Assembly: GCA_017448245.1 (NCBI GenBank)
Contig: JAFSLV010000038.1
Location: 27,937-91,936 of the forward strand
Origin: Lachnospiraceae bacterium
GTDB lineage: Bacteria > Bacillota > Clostridia > Lachnospirales > Lachnospiraceae
Direction of reading: 5' to 3'
DNA: 64,000 nt
This document shows positions 19,141 to 27,673 of the stretch, in pieces. Each line of letters begins with the position of its first letter. The first letter of the stretch is position 1. A program made the position numbers and the translations under genes. The notes beneath the pieces are model-generated. The model made no database searches and had not been told where the DNA came from. It worked only from the letters and a program-made list of their open reading frames with translations.

Positions 19141-19579
19141 CGTTAAACACCGTCACATTCCGTTCATTGAGTATATAATCGTAATAATGGGAATCGCTGC
19201 AAAGACGCCATCCCATGCTCTGCCAGAAAAGATTGCCGATTTCGTTTTTGATAAACGCATTGAGAAGAATGCGGTTGATCTCCTCTCTCTTAAGCGCTTC
19301 GATGCAAAAACGCACCATGGCACTGCCGATGCCGCGTCTGCGGTATTCCTTTGCGACACACACATGATAAAAGCAGGCGCTCCTGCCGTCATGTCCGCAC
19401 AGAATCGCACCGACGATGTGTCCGTCCTGCTCCGCCACGGCGCAGCTCGACGGATTGCGCAAAAGAAAGCGCTCAATCCCCTCTTCGGAATCATCGATCG
19501 CACGGATCCCGAATCCGGGAATCGTCTTCCAGAGCGCATAAACGGACGGATAATCCGTAATCGTCATCGCACGTACCAT
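19127..19579 (-). CDS. GNAT-family N-acetyltransferase within the arginine cluster
   Basis: 150 residues forming a single GNAT domain. The acetyl-CoA-binding motif A is VCVAKEYRRRGIGSAMVRF (Q/RxxGxG/A pattern), with a C-terminal NEIGNLFWQSMGW segment. The ATG at 19579 follows GGAG at good spacing; the longer frame overlaps argC and is not favoured. Its place between argC and argJ suggests an arginine-related role, for example a short N-acetylglutamate synthase. This is inference; a general GNAT is equally possible. Confidence 0.8.
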   Translation of the reverse strand: MVRAMTITDYPSVYALWKTIPGFGIRAIDDSEEGIERFLLRNPSSCAVAEQDGHIVGAILCGHDGRSACFYHVCVAKEYRRRGIGSAMVRFCIEALKREEINRILLNAFIKNEIGNLFWQSMGWRLCSDSHYYDYILNERNVTVFNDAAD

Positions 19580-19587
19580 GCCAGCTC

Positions 19588-20628
19588 CTACAAAAATGCC
19601 GGCGGATCGCAAAGACCCGTCGTCTCTTCGATGCCGCAGACCAGGTTCATGTTCTGCACCGCCTGTCCCGCGGCGCCCTTGACGAGATTGTCGAGTGCCC
19701 CGGTCATGATCAGCCTCCGGTTTCTCCGGTCAACGGCTACCTGCAGATCGACGCGGTTGGAACGGGCCACATAGCGTGTTTCCGGAAAACGTCCCCCGGG
19801 AAGCACGCGTACAAAGGGCTCGTCACGATAAAACGCCTGATAGATCCCGCGCACTTCCTCTTCGTCCGTCTCCCTTGCAAGATCCGCATAACAGGTGGCA
19901 AGGATCCCGCGGTTCATCGGCACCAGATGCGGGGTAAAGGTCAGCGTCAGTTTCCTGCCGGCGGCAAAGGACAGCTGCTCCTCGATCTCCACGGTATGAC
20001 GGTGTGTCGTCACACCGTAGGGCTTGCAGCTCTCATTGACTTCACAAAACAGATTGTCCGTTTTGGCGCCGCGGCCGGCACCGGATATGCCGGACAGCGC
20101 ATCGACGATCAGCGAATCGGGGTGGATGAGCCCTTCCTTGACGGCGGGAAAGCAGGTCAGGATCGCACAGGTCGTGTAGCAGCCGGGATTGGCGATGAGA
20201 CGTGCTTTTCTGATCTCCTCCCTGCGGATCTCGCACAGGCCGTAGACCGCTTCCGCGATCAGCCCGGGTGCGCCGTGCCGGATATGGTACCACGCCTCGT
20301 ACGTCGCGGCATCCGCGAGCCGGAAATCCGCACTCAGGTCTATGACGCGCGCCTTCTCAAGGATCTCTTTCCCGATGACGCCGGAAAGATATCCCTGCGG
20401 CGTCGCGGTAAAGATCACATCGGCGCATTCCGCCATGCCGGGCAGATCGTCCTCGCGGCACGTTTCATCGATCAGTCCCTCAAAATTGCGGTAAATATCC
20501 GCATAACGCTCTCCCGCATGGCTCTTTGAACCGAGCCAGACGATCCGCGCATCCGGATGCTTCAAAAGCAGCGAGACAAGTTCCGCCCCGGCATAGCCGG
20601 TGGCCCCCATCACGGCAACATGGATCAT
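19588..20628 (-). CDS. argC: N-acetyl-gamma-glutamyl-phosphate reductase
   Basis: Makes N-acetylglutamate semialdehyde with NADPH. 346 residues. The N-terminal dinucleotide fold (VMGATGYAGAELVSLLLKHP) and the active-site Cys in NPGCYTTCAIL are clear, as is the catalytic His region (PHLVPMNRG). First gene of the minus-strand arginine operon; its promoter shares a -35 hexamer with divergent argG. Confidence 0.95.
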   Translation of the reverse strand: MIHVAVMGATGYAGAELVSLLLKHPDARIVWLGSKSHAGERYADIYRNFEGLIDETCREDDLPGMAECADVIFTATPQGYLSGVIGKEILEKARVIDLSADFRLADAATYEAWYHIRHGAPGLIAEAVYGLCEIRREEIRKARLIANPGCYTTCAILTCFPAVKEGLIHPDSLIVDALSGISGAGRGAKTDNLFCEVNESCKPYGVTTHRHTVEIEEQLSFAAGRKLTLTFTPHLVPMNRGILATCYADLARETDEEEVRGIYQAFYRDEPFVRVLPGGRFPETRYVARSNRVDLQVAVDRRNRRLIMTGALDNLVKGAAGQAVQNMNLVCGIEETTGLCDPPAFL

Positions 20629-20671
20629 GTGTCTTCCTCATCCCTGTTTTCTCTTCCGTCACAACGAAATA

Positions 20672-20701
20672 AGTATACAATACATCGGGGATTATTTGCA
20701 A
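20672..20701 (-). promoter_or_regulatory. argC operon promoter
   Basis: On the minus strand TTGCAA (20701-20696) and TATACT (20677-20672) are separated by 18 bases. The -35 hexamer is a palindrome and is the same six base pairs used by the argG promoter on the other strand. Confidence 0.6.
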
Positions 20702-20724
20702 TGCGGGGCAAGTTGTTGTATGAT
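20696..20724 (+). promoter_or_regulatory. argG promoter
   Basis: TTGCAA (20696-20701) and TATGAT (20719-20724) are separated by 17 bases. The sequence ATGAAT follows directly and resembles half of an ArgR box, but no full inverted ARG box is visible to me. Confidence 0.6.
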
Positions 20725-20773
20725 GAATACTGTTTTTTAGAGGACGTTTCATCACGTTTAAGAGGATCTTGCC

Positions 20774-21997
20774 ATGGCAAAAGAAAAAGTAGTACTCGCC
20801 TACTCGGGCGGGCTCGATACGACGGCTATCATTCCCTGGCTGCATGAAAACTATGACTGTGAAGTCATCTGCCGCTGCGTGGATGTCGGACAGGGCGAGG
20901 AAACGGAGCATCTCGAGGAACGCGCGCTTTCCACCGGCGCCTCCAAACTCCATATCCTCGATGTCACCGACGAGTTTGCGTCAGAATACATCACGCCCTG
21001 CGTCATGGCGCATGCGGTATACGAAAACGCCTATCTGCTGGGTACCTCCATGGCCAGACCGCTCATTGCCAAAAAACTGGTCGAAATCGCAAGAAAGGAA
21101 GGCGCTACCGCCATCTGCCACGGAGCGACCGGTAAGGGCAACGACCAGATCCGTTTTGAGCTCGGCATCAAGGCACTCGCGCCGGACCTGAAGATCATCG
21201 CCCCCTGGCGCAGCGACAAATGGAAGATGTCCTCCCGCGCGGACGAGATCGAATACTGCAAACAGCACGGCATCGATCTGCCCTTTTCCGCGGACTCGAG
21301 TTATTCGAGGGACCGCAATCTCTGGCATATCTCGCATGAAGGGCTCGAGCTCGAAGATCCCGCTCTCGCACCCGATTACTCGCATCTGCTGGTCTTAAGC
21401 GTACCGCCGGAAAAGGCGCCCGATACGCCGACCCATGTAACCATGACCTTTGAGGCGGGCGTACCCAAAACCATCAACGGAAAAGAAATGAAAGTGGCCG
21501 ATATCATCCGTACACTCAACCGCCTCGGCGGAGAAAACGGCATCGGCATCGTCGACATTGTCGAAAACCGCGTGGTCGGCATGAAGTCAAGGGGCATCTA
21601 CGAGACGCCGGGCGGCACCATCCTCTATGCCGCGCACCAGCAGCTCGAAGAGCTGATCCTGGACCGTGATACCTATACGCTGAAAAAGGAAATGGGAAAT
21701 AAATTTGCGGATCTCGTCTACGAAGGCAAGTGGTTTACGCCCCTGCGCGAAGCGCAGCAGGCCTTTATCGTGTCGACACAGCGCTTTGTCACGGGAGAGG
21801 TCCGTTTCCGCCTCTACAAGGGCAACATCATCAAGGAAGGCACCACCTCCCCGTACTCGCTCTACAGCGAATCGCTCGCGTCGTTTACGACGGGGGATCT
21901 CTACGACCATCATGACGCGGAGGGCTTTATCAATCTCTTCGGCCTCTCCTGCAAGGTCCGCGCAATGGTGCTCGGAGAAAAGACAAAGGACATCTGA
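20774..21997 (+). CDS. argG: Argininosuccinate synthase
   Basis: Joins citrulline and aspartate with ATP cleavage in arginine synthesis. 407 residues. The PP-loop AYSGGLDTTAI opens the protein, with GATGKGNDQIRFE and the Ser-rich SADSSYSRDRNLWHIS segment that contacts substrate. Divergent from argC. argH was not found in the window. A DUF1294 gene follows immediately. Confidence 0.96.
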   Translation: MAKEKVVLAYSGGLDTTAIIPWLHENYDCEVICRCVDVGQGEETEHLEERALSTGASKLHILDVTDEFASEYITPCVMAHAVYENAYLLGTSMARPLIAKKLVEIARKEGATAICHGATGKGNDQIRFELGIKALAPDLKIIAPWRSDKWKMSSRADEIEYCKQHGIDLPFSADSSYSRDRNLWHISHEGLELEDPALAPDYSHLLVLSVPPEKAPDTPTHVTMTFEAGVPKTINGKEMKVADIIRTLNRLGGENGIGIVDIVENRVVGMKSRGIYETPGGTILYAAHQQLEELILDRDTYTLKKEMGNKFADLVYEGKWFTPLREAQQAFIVSTQRFVTGEVRFRLYKGNIIKEGTTSPYSLYSESLASFTTGDLYDHHDAEGFINLFGLSCKVRAMVLGEKTKDI

Positions 21998-22003
21998 ATC
22001 ATC

Positions 22004-22297
22004 GTGCGTTCCCTTGCCTTTCTGACCGGATATGTCATCTGCATCAATCTGCTGGGACTCTTCCTCATGTGGAGCGATAAGCGGCGCGCAAAGCGTCTTG
22101 CTTATCGCATCCCGGAGTCGACCCTTTTTGCAACCGCTCTGATCGGCGGCTCTGTGGGGACCCTGCTCGGCATGTTTTTGTTTCGTCACAAAACAAAAAA
22201 GCGCTGCTTCCTCATCGGTCTTCCCGTGATTGTCGCAGCGCAGATTCTCGTTCTTTTGATTCTGATCCGCTCACCCCTGCAGATCCTGTTTCTCTGA
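22004..22297 (+). CDS. DUF1294 small membrane protein
   Basis: 97 residues with three or so membrane helices. The signature WSDKRRAKRLAYRIPE followed by ALIGGSVGTLLGMFLFRHKT(K) is that of DUF1294 (YsdA-like) proteins of unknown function. It starts with GTG six bases after the argG stop, so it is probably read through from argG. It converges on the DegV gene with a gap of only 5 bases. Confidence 0.85.
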   Translation: MRSLAFLTGYVICINLLGLFLMWSDKRRAKRLAYRIPESTLFATALIGGSVGTLLGMFLFRHKTKKRCFLIGLPVIVAAQILVLLILIRSPLQILFL

Positions 22298-22302
22298 ATC
22301 CG

Positions 22303-23142
22303 TCAGCATGTCACCACGATCCCGCCGTCTCCGGCATAGACGGTGGCAACGCCTGCGGCATCGACGATAACCGCTTCGCGGAACGAACAGCGCGTAAGAA
22401 TCATGTCGCGCACGGTCATGGCGCGCTCATAGCAGTTGACATGCGTGATCATCAGACGTTTCTTTTCGACATCGGAGGTTTCCTTTGCGATAATATCGAC
22501 CATCTTCATCAGGGCCTTTTTGGTCCCGATCCCCTGACCGCGCTGGATGATGACGCCCTCCTCCGCACTCATGACGGGCTTGATGTTCATCGTGGAAGCC
22601 ACGATCGATTTGACGCCGGTCAGTCTTCCGTTTTTCCGCAGCGTATCGAGATTGTCGAGCACAAAGTAGGTACGCATCTCCTCTTTGTACCGCTCCGCCT
22701 GTTCCACGACCTCCTCAAAAGAAGCGCCGCCTTCCTTGAGTTCCCGGATCAGAATCGCGATATTGGCCTCGCCGCAACAGGCGGACCAGGAATCCAGTAC
22801 ATGGATTTTCTTTCCGTCGTCATATTCTTCTTCGTAGAGATTTTTGCCGAGCACGGCACTGTTATAGGAACCCGACAGAGGGGAAGAAAGCGTTACGACA
22901 TAGACTTCGTCAAAATCCCCCGTAAATGCACGCATATACCGGTCGGGTGAAGGACAGGCGGTTTTTGCGGGATTGGGGGAGGCGGCGACACGCGCGATAA
23001 AATCGAGCTGGTCAAAATGCTCGTCATCCATGACCTGATAATCGCCGATTTCCAGAGACAGCGGTACCACCTCGATGCCCGGATCCTTCCGGAGTGCATC
23101 GGGCAGATCACAACAGCTGTCCACCACAAGCTTGTACGACAT
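22303..23142 (-). CDS. DegV-family fatty-acid-binding protein
   Basis: 279 residues. DegV proteins bind a fatty acid and, in some bacteria, work with FakA kinase to feed host fatty acids into lipids. Seen: the N-terminal VDSCCDLPDAL, the central LSSPLSGSYNSA that holds the carboxylate, and the C-terminal nucleotide-free fold. No fakA lies nearby. It follows an 89-residue protein with a single-base gap. Confidence 0.9.
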   Translation of the reverse strand: MSYKLVVDSCCDLPDALRKDPGIEVVPLSLEIGDYQVMDDEHFDQLDFIARVAASPNPAKTACPSPDRYMRAFTGDFDEVYVVTLSSPLSGSYNSAVLGKNLYEEEYDDGKKIHVLDSWSACCGEANIAILIRELKEGGASFEEVVEQAERYKEEMRTYFVLDNLDTLRKNGRLTGVKSIVASTMNIKPVMSAEEGVIIQRGQGIGTKKALMKMVDIIAKETSDVEKKRLMITHVNCYERAMTVRDMILTRCSFREAVIVDAAGVATVYAGDGGIVVTC

Positions 23143-23143
23143 C

Positions 23144-23413
23144 TCAGCCCCCCGAGACGCTCTTTAAGGCGTCAAACGCGGAACTGAAGACGCCTCCCAT
23201 CTCCTCTAACTGTGCCCAGGTATACCAGGCACCCGATAACTGAATCGAATGGATCGCAATATCTGTTACGACCACCTTGCTGGGCTTTCCGTGAACCACA
23301 ATATACGCCTCCTGGTTGAGTGATAACGGCACCAGATAGACACGTTCCATGTCAATATAGTAATTCAGATAATCCAGAGCTACGTTTTTATTGAGCACCT
23401 GTGTCTTGAGCAT
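23144..23413 (-). CDS. Conserved hypothetical small protein
   Basis: 89 residues, no signal peptide or membrane segment. Starts MLKTQVLNKNVALDYLNYYI and ends in a Ser/Gly tail. I do not recognise the family. It lies immediately upstream of the DegV gene and is probably co-transcribed with it. The A/T-rich 40 bases before it contain a plausible TATA-like element (TAATCTTAT) but no clear -35. Confidence 0.6.
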   Translation of the reverse strand: MLKTQVLNKNVALDYLNYYIDMERVYLVPLSLNQEAYIVVHGKPSKVVVTDIAIHSIQLSGAWYTWAQLEEMGGVFSSAFDALKSVSGG

Positions 23414-23454
23414 AATAAGATTATACTATTCCTTCGGATAAAATGAAATGGATT

Positions 23455-24531
23455 TTAATGCTTTTCTTCCATTTTGCTCAATTTAATCGCCTGGTCCGCC
23501 GCAATCAGGGCATCGAGCAGTTCGTCGAGATCTCCCCCCATGATATCCGTGATCCTGTGCAGTGTCAGCTTAATCCTGTGGTCCGTGACCCTTCCCTGCG
23601 GGAAATTATAGGTTCTTATCTTTTCGGAACGGTCACCGGTGCCGATCTGGGACCGTCTGACGGCGTCCTCCTCGGAATGCAGGCGCTCCCGCTCGAGCTC
23701 ATAGAGCTTGGCGCGCAGCACCTTGAGTGCCTTGGCCTTGTTTTTGATCTGGCTCTTTTCATCCTGACACGAGATCACGATTCCCGTGGGGATATGCGTG
23801 AGACGCACGGCGGAATCCGTGGTGTTGACGCTCTGCCCGCCGTGTCCGGAAGAACGGAACACGTCAAAACGGCAGTCATTCATGTCGATCGACACCTCGA
23901 CTTCCTCCGCCTCCGGCATGACCGCCACCGTAGCCGTCGATGTATGGATCCGTCCGCCCGATTCCGTCTCCGGCACCCGCTGTACACGGTGCACGCCGCT
24001 CTCGTATTTGAGTTTTGCATAGGCGCCGTCCCCGAGCACGGAGAAACTCACGGTCTTCATGCCGCCGATGCCGATCTCCTCGACCTCCATCGTCTCTGTA
24101 CGCCAGCCGTTGCGCTCCGCATAACGCACATACAGACGATAGAGATCCGCGGCAAAGAGCGCCGCCTCGTCACCGCCGACACCGGCCCGGATCTCCACGA
24201 TCACATTCTTCCCGTCATCGGGATCCCCGGGAAGCAGGAGCCTTTTGAGATGATCTTCCATCTCCGGCTGCTTTTGTCTTGCGGACAACAGCTCCTCACG
24301 GAGCATCTTCAGCATCTCGGGATCGCTCTCCTCCCGGATCAGCGCTTCCGCCTCCTCCATGACCTGCAGATTGTCCCTGTACGCCCGGTATCCCGCGACC
24401 ACGTCACTTAAGGCGGCGCGCTTTTTCATGAGCGCACTGTAGCGTGCGACATCCGAAGCGGCATTGCCCTGTGCCAGCTCGCGTTCGATTTCTTCATATT
24501 GGTGAAGCAGATCCTCGAGTCTGTCAAACAT
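23455..24531 (-). CDS. prfA: Peptide chain release factor 1
   Basis: Recognises UAG and UAA stop codons and triggers peptide release. 358 residues. The GGQ loop ([24 protein letters not shown]) is present, as is the codon-recognition PxT-type tripeptide (PET) in the second domain. The ATG at 24531 overlaps the prmC stop by 8 bases. The methyltransferase that modifies its GGQ glutamine is encoded by the overlapping gene. Confidence 0.96.
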   Translation of the reverse strand: MFDRLEDLLHQYEEIERELAQGNAASDVARYSALMKKRAALSDVVAGYRAYRDNLQVMEEAEALIREESDPEMLKMLREELLSARQKQPEMEDHLKRLLLPGDPDDGKNVIVEIRAGVGGDEAALFAADLYRLYVRYAERNGWRTETMEVEEIGIGGMKTVSFSVLGDGAYAKLKYESGVHRVQRVPETESGGRIHTSTATVAVMPEAEEVEVSIDMNDCRFDVFRSSGHGGQSVNTTDSAVRLTHIPTGIVISCQDEKSQIKNKAKALKVLRAKLYELERERLHSEEDAVRRSQIGTGDRSEKIRTYNFPQGRVTDHRIKLTLHRITDIMGGDLDELLDALIAADQAIKLSKMEEKH

Positions 24532-25366
24532 AATAGCAGCCCGTGACGCAGCGGGGATTGCCCGCATAGTCCCTGTGTACGCCGATATGCAAAAAACCTC
24601 TCTCCTCCATCAGTGTTTCTACCGCCTCCGTCTGGTCATATCCCGTCTCCAGCACAAGATATCCGCCGCGGCATAAATACCGGGGAGCGGACGTAATGAT
24701 GCGGCGGTAAAAGGACAGTCCGTCTTCCCCTCCGTCGAGCGCCATGCGCGGCGCATGGAGTCGCACCTCCTCCTGCAGGGTGTCGATCTCCCGCGTCCGT
24801 ATATAAGGCGGATTGGAGACGATCAGATCAAACGGCGCCTCATCCGCGGGAAACAGATCACACAAAACAAAGCGGACATTGTCGATCCTGAGATCTGCCG
24901 CGTTTTCCCTTGCAAGCGAAAGCGCCTCTTCCGAAAGATCCGTCGCGACCCCCGTCGTATCATTGGAATACCGTGCCAGTGACAATGCGATGCATCCCGT
25001 CCCCGTACACAGATCCAGAAACCGCATCCCGTCGTGCAGATGCTTCATGGCTTCCTCGGTGACAAATTCCGTATCCTGTCCGGGAATCAGCGCCCGCGCA
25101 TCCGTTTTGAATTCCAGTCCCATAAAGGACCAGCTGTTTGTCAGATAGGCAAGCGGGATGCGTAAGGCACGCCTTTGAAGCAGCTCCTCATAGGCCTGCG
25201 CCTGCCGGACATCCAGCGGTTCCCCGGGTTCGGACAACAGATCCTGCATATGCAGACCCGTTACATGCATTAAAAGAAGGTCCGCATCCCGGAAGGCGTC
25301 CCCGATGCCCGCTTCCGCAAGGAGTGCGCGACCCCGTTTTCTTGCTTCTGTTCGGCTAAGCTTCAT
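24524..25366 (-). CDS. prmC: Release factor glutamine methyltransferase
   Basis: Methylates the Gln of the GGQ motif in release factors. 280 residues: a helical N-terminal domain (~1-75) and an SAM-binding Rossmann domain with [16 protein letters not shown] and the catalytic NPPYIRT. It overlaps both neighbours (DUF1385 upstream, prfA downstream), the usual tight arrangement of this gene set. Confidence 0.95.
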   Translation of the reverse strand: MKLSRTEARKRGRALLAEAGIGDAFRDADLLLMHVTGLHMQDLLSEPGEPLDVRQAQAYEELLQRRALRIPLAYLTNSWSFMGLEFKTDARALIPGQDTEFVTEEAMKHLHDGMRFLDLCTGTGCIALSLARYSNDTTGVATDLSEEALSLARENAADLRIDNVRFVLCDLFPADEAPFDLIVSNPPYIRTREIDTLQEEVRLHAPRMALDGGEDGLSFYRRIITSAPRYLCRGGYLVLETGYDQTEAVETLMEERGFLHIGVHRDYAGNPRCVTGCYYV

Positions 25367-26291
25367 ATCCGAAGGTGTCCTGCAGATAACTCTTCCAGTC
25401 AAAGACCGCTTCGACCGAACGGATCCCGACCTCGATCATCTCGTCATCCGGTTCCCGCGTGGTGAGTCTTTGCATTGCAAAGCCGGGTGCCGAAAGGATG
25501 CGGACAAACAGATTGTCATTCCTTCCGGCCAGGCGGATCAGTTCGTAGGAAATGCCCGATACCACGGGCAGCAGCACGATACGGAGAAGCAGCCGCAAAG
25601 GAATGCTCTCCACACGGATAAAGAAAAACAGCACGATGCTCACCATCATGACAAAGAGCACAAAGGACGAGCCGCATCGTTTGTGGAGCCTCGACGCCTC
25701 GCGTACGTTTTCGAGCGTCAGCGTATGTCCCGTTTCCAGGCAGTTGATGCATTTGTGCTCCGCCCCGTGATAGCCGAAGAGCCTGCGGATATCGGTGAGC
25801 CGTGAGATCAAAAGGATGTATCCGACAAAGATCAGGATCCGGATGATGCCCTCAAACACGGACAAAAGAGCGGCGCTCCGGACATAGGAGGCGATCAGAT
25901 TGGCGGCAAAATAAGGTGCCACGACAAACAGCGCGATCGCCAGTGCAAAGGAAAGCAAAAACGTGCCGGCCATCATGAGCTTGTCCGACCACTTCTCCTG
26001 CCTGCCCTCTTTTCTGGCCGCCACCTCCTCCTCGGACTCGCCGGTCGCCTCGTTCATCGAACGCAGCGACAGCCGCATGGAATCGATGAATACAAAAATG
26101 CCGCGGACAAACGGGATCCGGAGCAGAATGCTGCCCTCGAGCAACGCGCGGTAATGTGCCACGCGCAAGGACACCGTTCCGTCCGGTCGTCTGACCGCGA
26201 CCGCATATTTATCCTTATTGCGCATCATGACGCCTTCCAGTACGGCAAGGCCGCCGATGCCGGAGTATTGTCCCTTCCTGACCTCCTCCAT
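25356..26291 (-). CDS. DUF1385 (YqhQ-like) membrane protein
   Basis: 311 residues. Signs of the family: the N-terminal GGLAVLEGVMMRNKDKYAVAVRR, four to five membrane helices, and a GAEHKCINCLE motif followed by LHKRCGSSFVLFVM. Its function is unknown in detail. It typically lies between rpmE and prmC/prfA in Clostridia, as here. Confidence 0.92.
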   Translation of the reverse strand: MEEVRKGQYSGIGGLAVLEGVMMRNKDKYAVAVRRPDGTVSLRVAHYRALLEGSILLRIPFVRGIFVFIDSMRLSLRSMNEATGESEEEVAARKEGRQEKWSDKLMMAGTFLLSFALAIALFVVAPYFAANLIASYVRSAALLSVFEGIIRILIFVGYILLISRLTDIRRLFGYHGAEHKCINCLETGHTLTLENVREASRLHKRCGSSFVLFVMMVSIVLFFFIRVESIPLRLLLRIVLLPVVSGISYELIRLAGRNDNLFVRILSAPGFAMQRLTTREPDDEMIEVGIRSVEAVFDWKSYLQDTFGYEA

Positions 26292-26303
26292 GGGAAATAA
26301 GAA

Positions 26304-26501
26304 TTACATGCCGTACTTTTTGTTGAATCTGTCGATACGGCCGCGCGCAATGGCTGCCTTCTGCTGACCCGTATAGAACGGATGGCATTTCGAGCAGATC
26401 TCGACGTGGATCTCGGGTTTGGTGCTGCCGACCGTAAAGGTGTTGCCGCAGTTGCAGGTCACCGTGGCCTGCACGTATTCGGGCTGGATGTCTGTTTTCA
26501 T
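26304..26501 (-). CDS. rpmE: Ribosomal protein L31 (zinc type)
   Basis: 65 residues. The zinc-binding Cys set is complete: CNCG near residue 16 and [10 protein letters not shown] near residue 37. This is the zinc-rich form, so a zinc-free paralogue may exist elsewhere under zinc starvation. Confidence 0.96.
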   Translation of the reverse strand: MKTDIQPEYVQATVTCNCGNTFTVGSTKPEIHVEICSKCHPFYTGQQKAAIARGRIDRFNKKYGM

Positions 26502-26589
26502 TCTGTCATTTCCTTTCTGTGTGTGCGCGATTTCCGGCCGCGCTGTTTTTAACGCCAGTCATCAATGATAACACAATTGTTTCCGAACT

Positions 26590-27654
26590 TCAACCCAGTT
26601 TCATCCGCATCGTATCCTGGTCCTGGGCAAACATCAGTGCGACCTCGCGGCTGATCGTGCCCTGCTGGTAGAGCTGGATGATGGCCTCATCCATCGTAAT
26701 CATGCCCATCCTGCGGTTGGTCTGCATGACGGTGATGAGCTGGTGCGTCTTGCCCTCGCGGATCATGTTACGTACCGCGCCGTTGACATGCAATACCTCA
26801 AAGGCGCCGACTCTCGCGCTCTCGTCCTTGGTCGGCAACAGTTGCTGCGAGATCACGGCCTCGAGCACGCCCGCGAGCTGGAAGCGGATCTGCTGCTGCT
26901 GGTGCGGCGGAAAAACATCGATGATACGGTCGACCGTGGAAGCGGCACCGATCGTATGGAGCGTGGAAAAAACAAGATGCCCCGTCTCCGCCGCGGTGAT
27001 GGCGGTCGAGATCGTCTCCAGATCGCGCATCTCCCCGACCAGGAGCACATCCGGATCCTCCCTGAGGGCTGCCCTGAGCGCCTCCGCATAGCTCATGGAA
27101 TCGATGCCGATCTCGCGCTGGTTGACGATCGACAGATTATGCCGGTAGGTAAACTCGATCGGATCCTCGAGCGTCAGGATATGCTGGTCCCTGTGGTTGT
27201 TGATCAGATCGATGATCGAAGCGATCGTCGTGGATTTGCCGGAGCCGGTAGGTCCCGTTACCAGTACCAGCCCGCGCTTTCTCGTATACAGATCGACGAC
27301 GGAGGGCGGCAGTCCGAGACTCTCCGTATCCGGTACGTCCTGCGCAACGATACGCAAAGCAATCGCGACGGAGCCGCGCTGCCTGAACAGATTGACGCGG
27401 AAGCGTCCGACGCCGGAGATCGAAAACGACATGTCATACTGTCCGTTCTTTTCGAACAGACCCTTTTGCTGCTCGTTCATGATCTCGCATGCGATCTGCT
27501 CGGTATCCGCGGGCATCAGGCGTTCGTACTGCTCCATCGTGATGAGTTTGCCGTTGACGCGCATCTTGGGCGGAATCCCGACCGTGATGTGCACGTCGGA
27601 AGCCCCCGATGCGGACGCGTCCATGAGTATTTTGCGTATGTCGGTCTGTGCCAT
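26590..27654 (-). CDS. pilT: PilT-type twitching motility ATPase
   Basis: 354 residues, the PilT length. Walker A (GPTGSGKSTTIAS), Asp box (LTLEDPIEF), Walker B (LLVGEMRD) and His box (HLVFSTLHT) are all intact. It powers pilus retraction. No pilin, PilB, PilC or prepilin peptidase gene is in the window. The ATG at 27654 follows GGAGGAGAG, which sets the start. It follows a degenerate HD-GYP protein by a short gap, a hint of cyclic di-GMP-linked control. Confidence 0.93.
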   Translation of the reverse strand: MAQTDIRKILMDASASGASDVHITVGIPPKMRVNGKLITMEQYERLMPADTEQIACEIMNEQQKGLFEKNGQYDMSFSISGVGRFRVNLFRQRGSVAIALRIVAQDVPDTESLGLPPSVVDLYTRKRGLVLVTGPTGSGKSTTIASIIDLINNHRDQHILTLEDPIEFTYRHNLSIVNQREIGIDSMSYAEALRAALREDPDVLLVGEMRDLETISTAITAAETGHLVFSTLHTIGAASTVDRIIDVFPPHQQQQIRFQLAGVLEAVISQQLLPTKDESARVGAFEVLHVNGAVRNMIREGKTHQLITVMQTNRRMGMITMDEAIIQLYQQGTISREVALMFAQDQDTMRMKLG

Positions 27655-27673
27655 ATCTCTCCTCCGGCGCCTG

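Noticed and set aside
20696-20740. Full ArgR operator between argC and argG
   Set aside because: Only one half-site (ATGAAT) was visible; no inverted partner at proper spacing.
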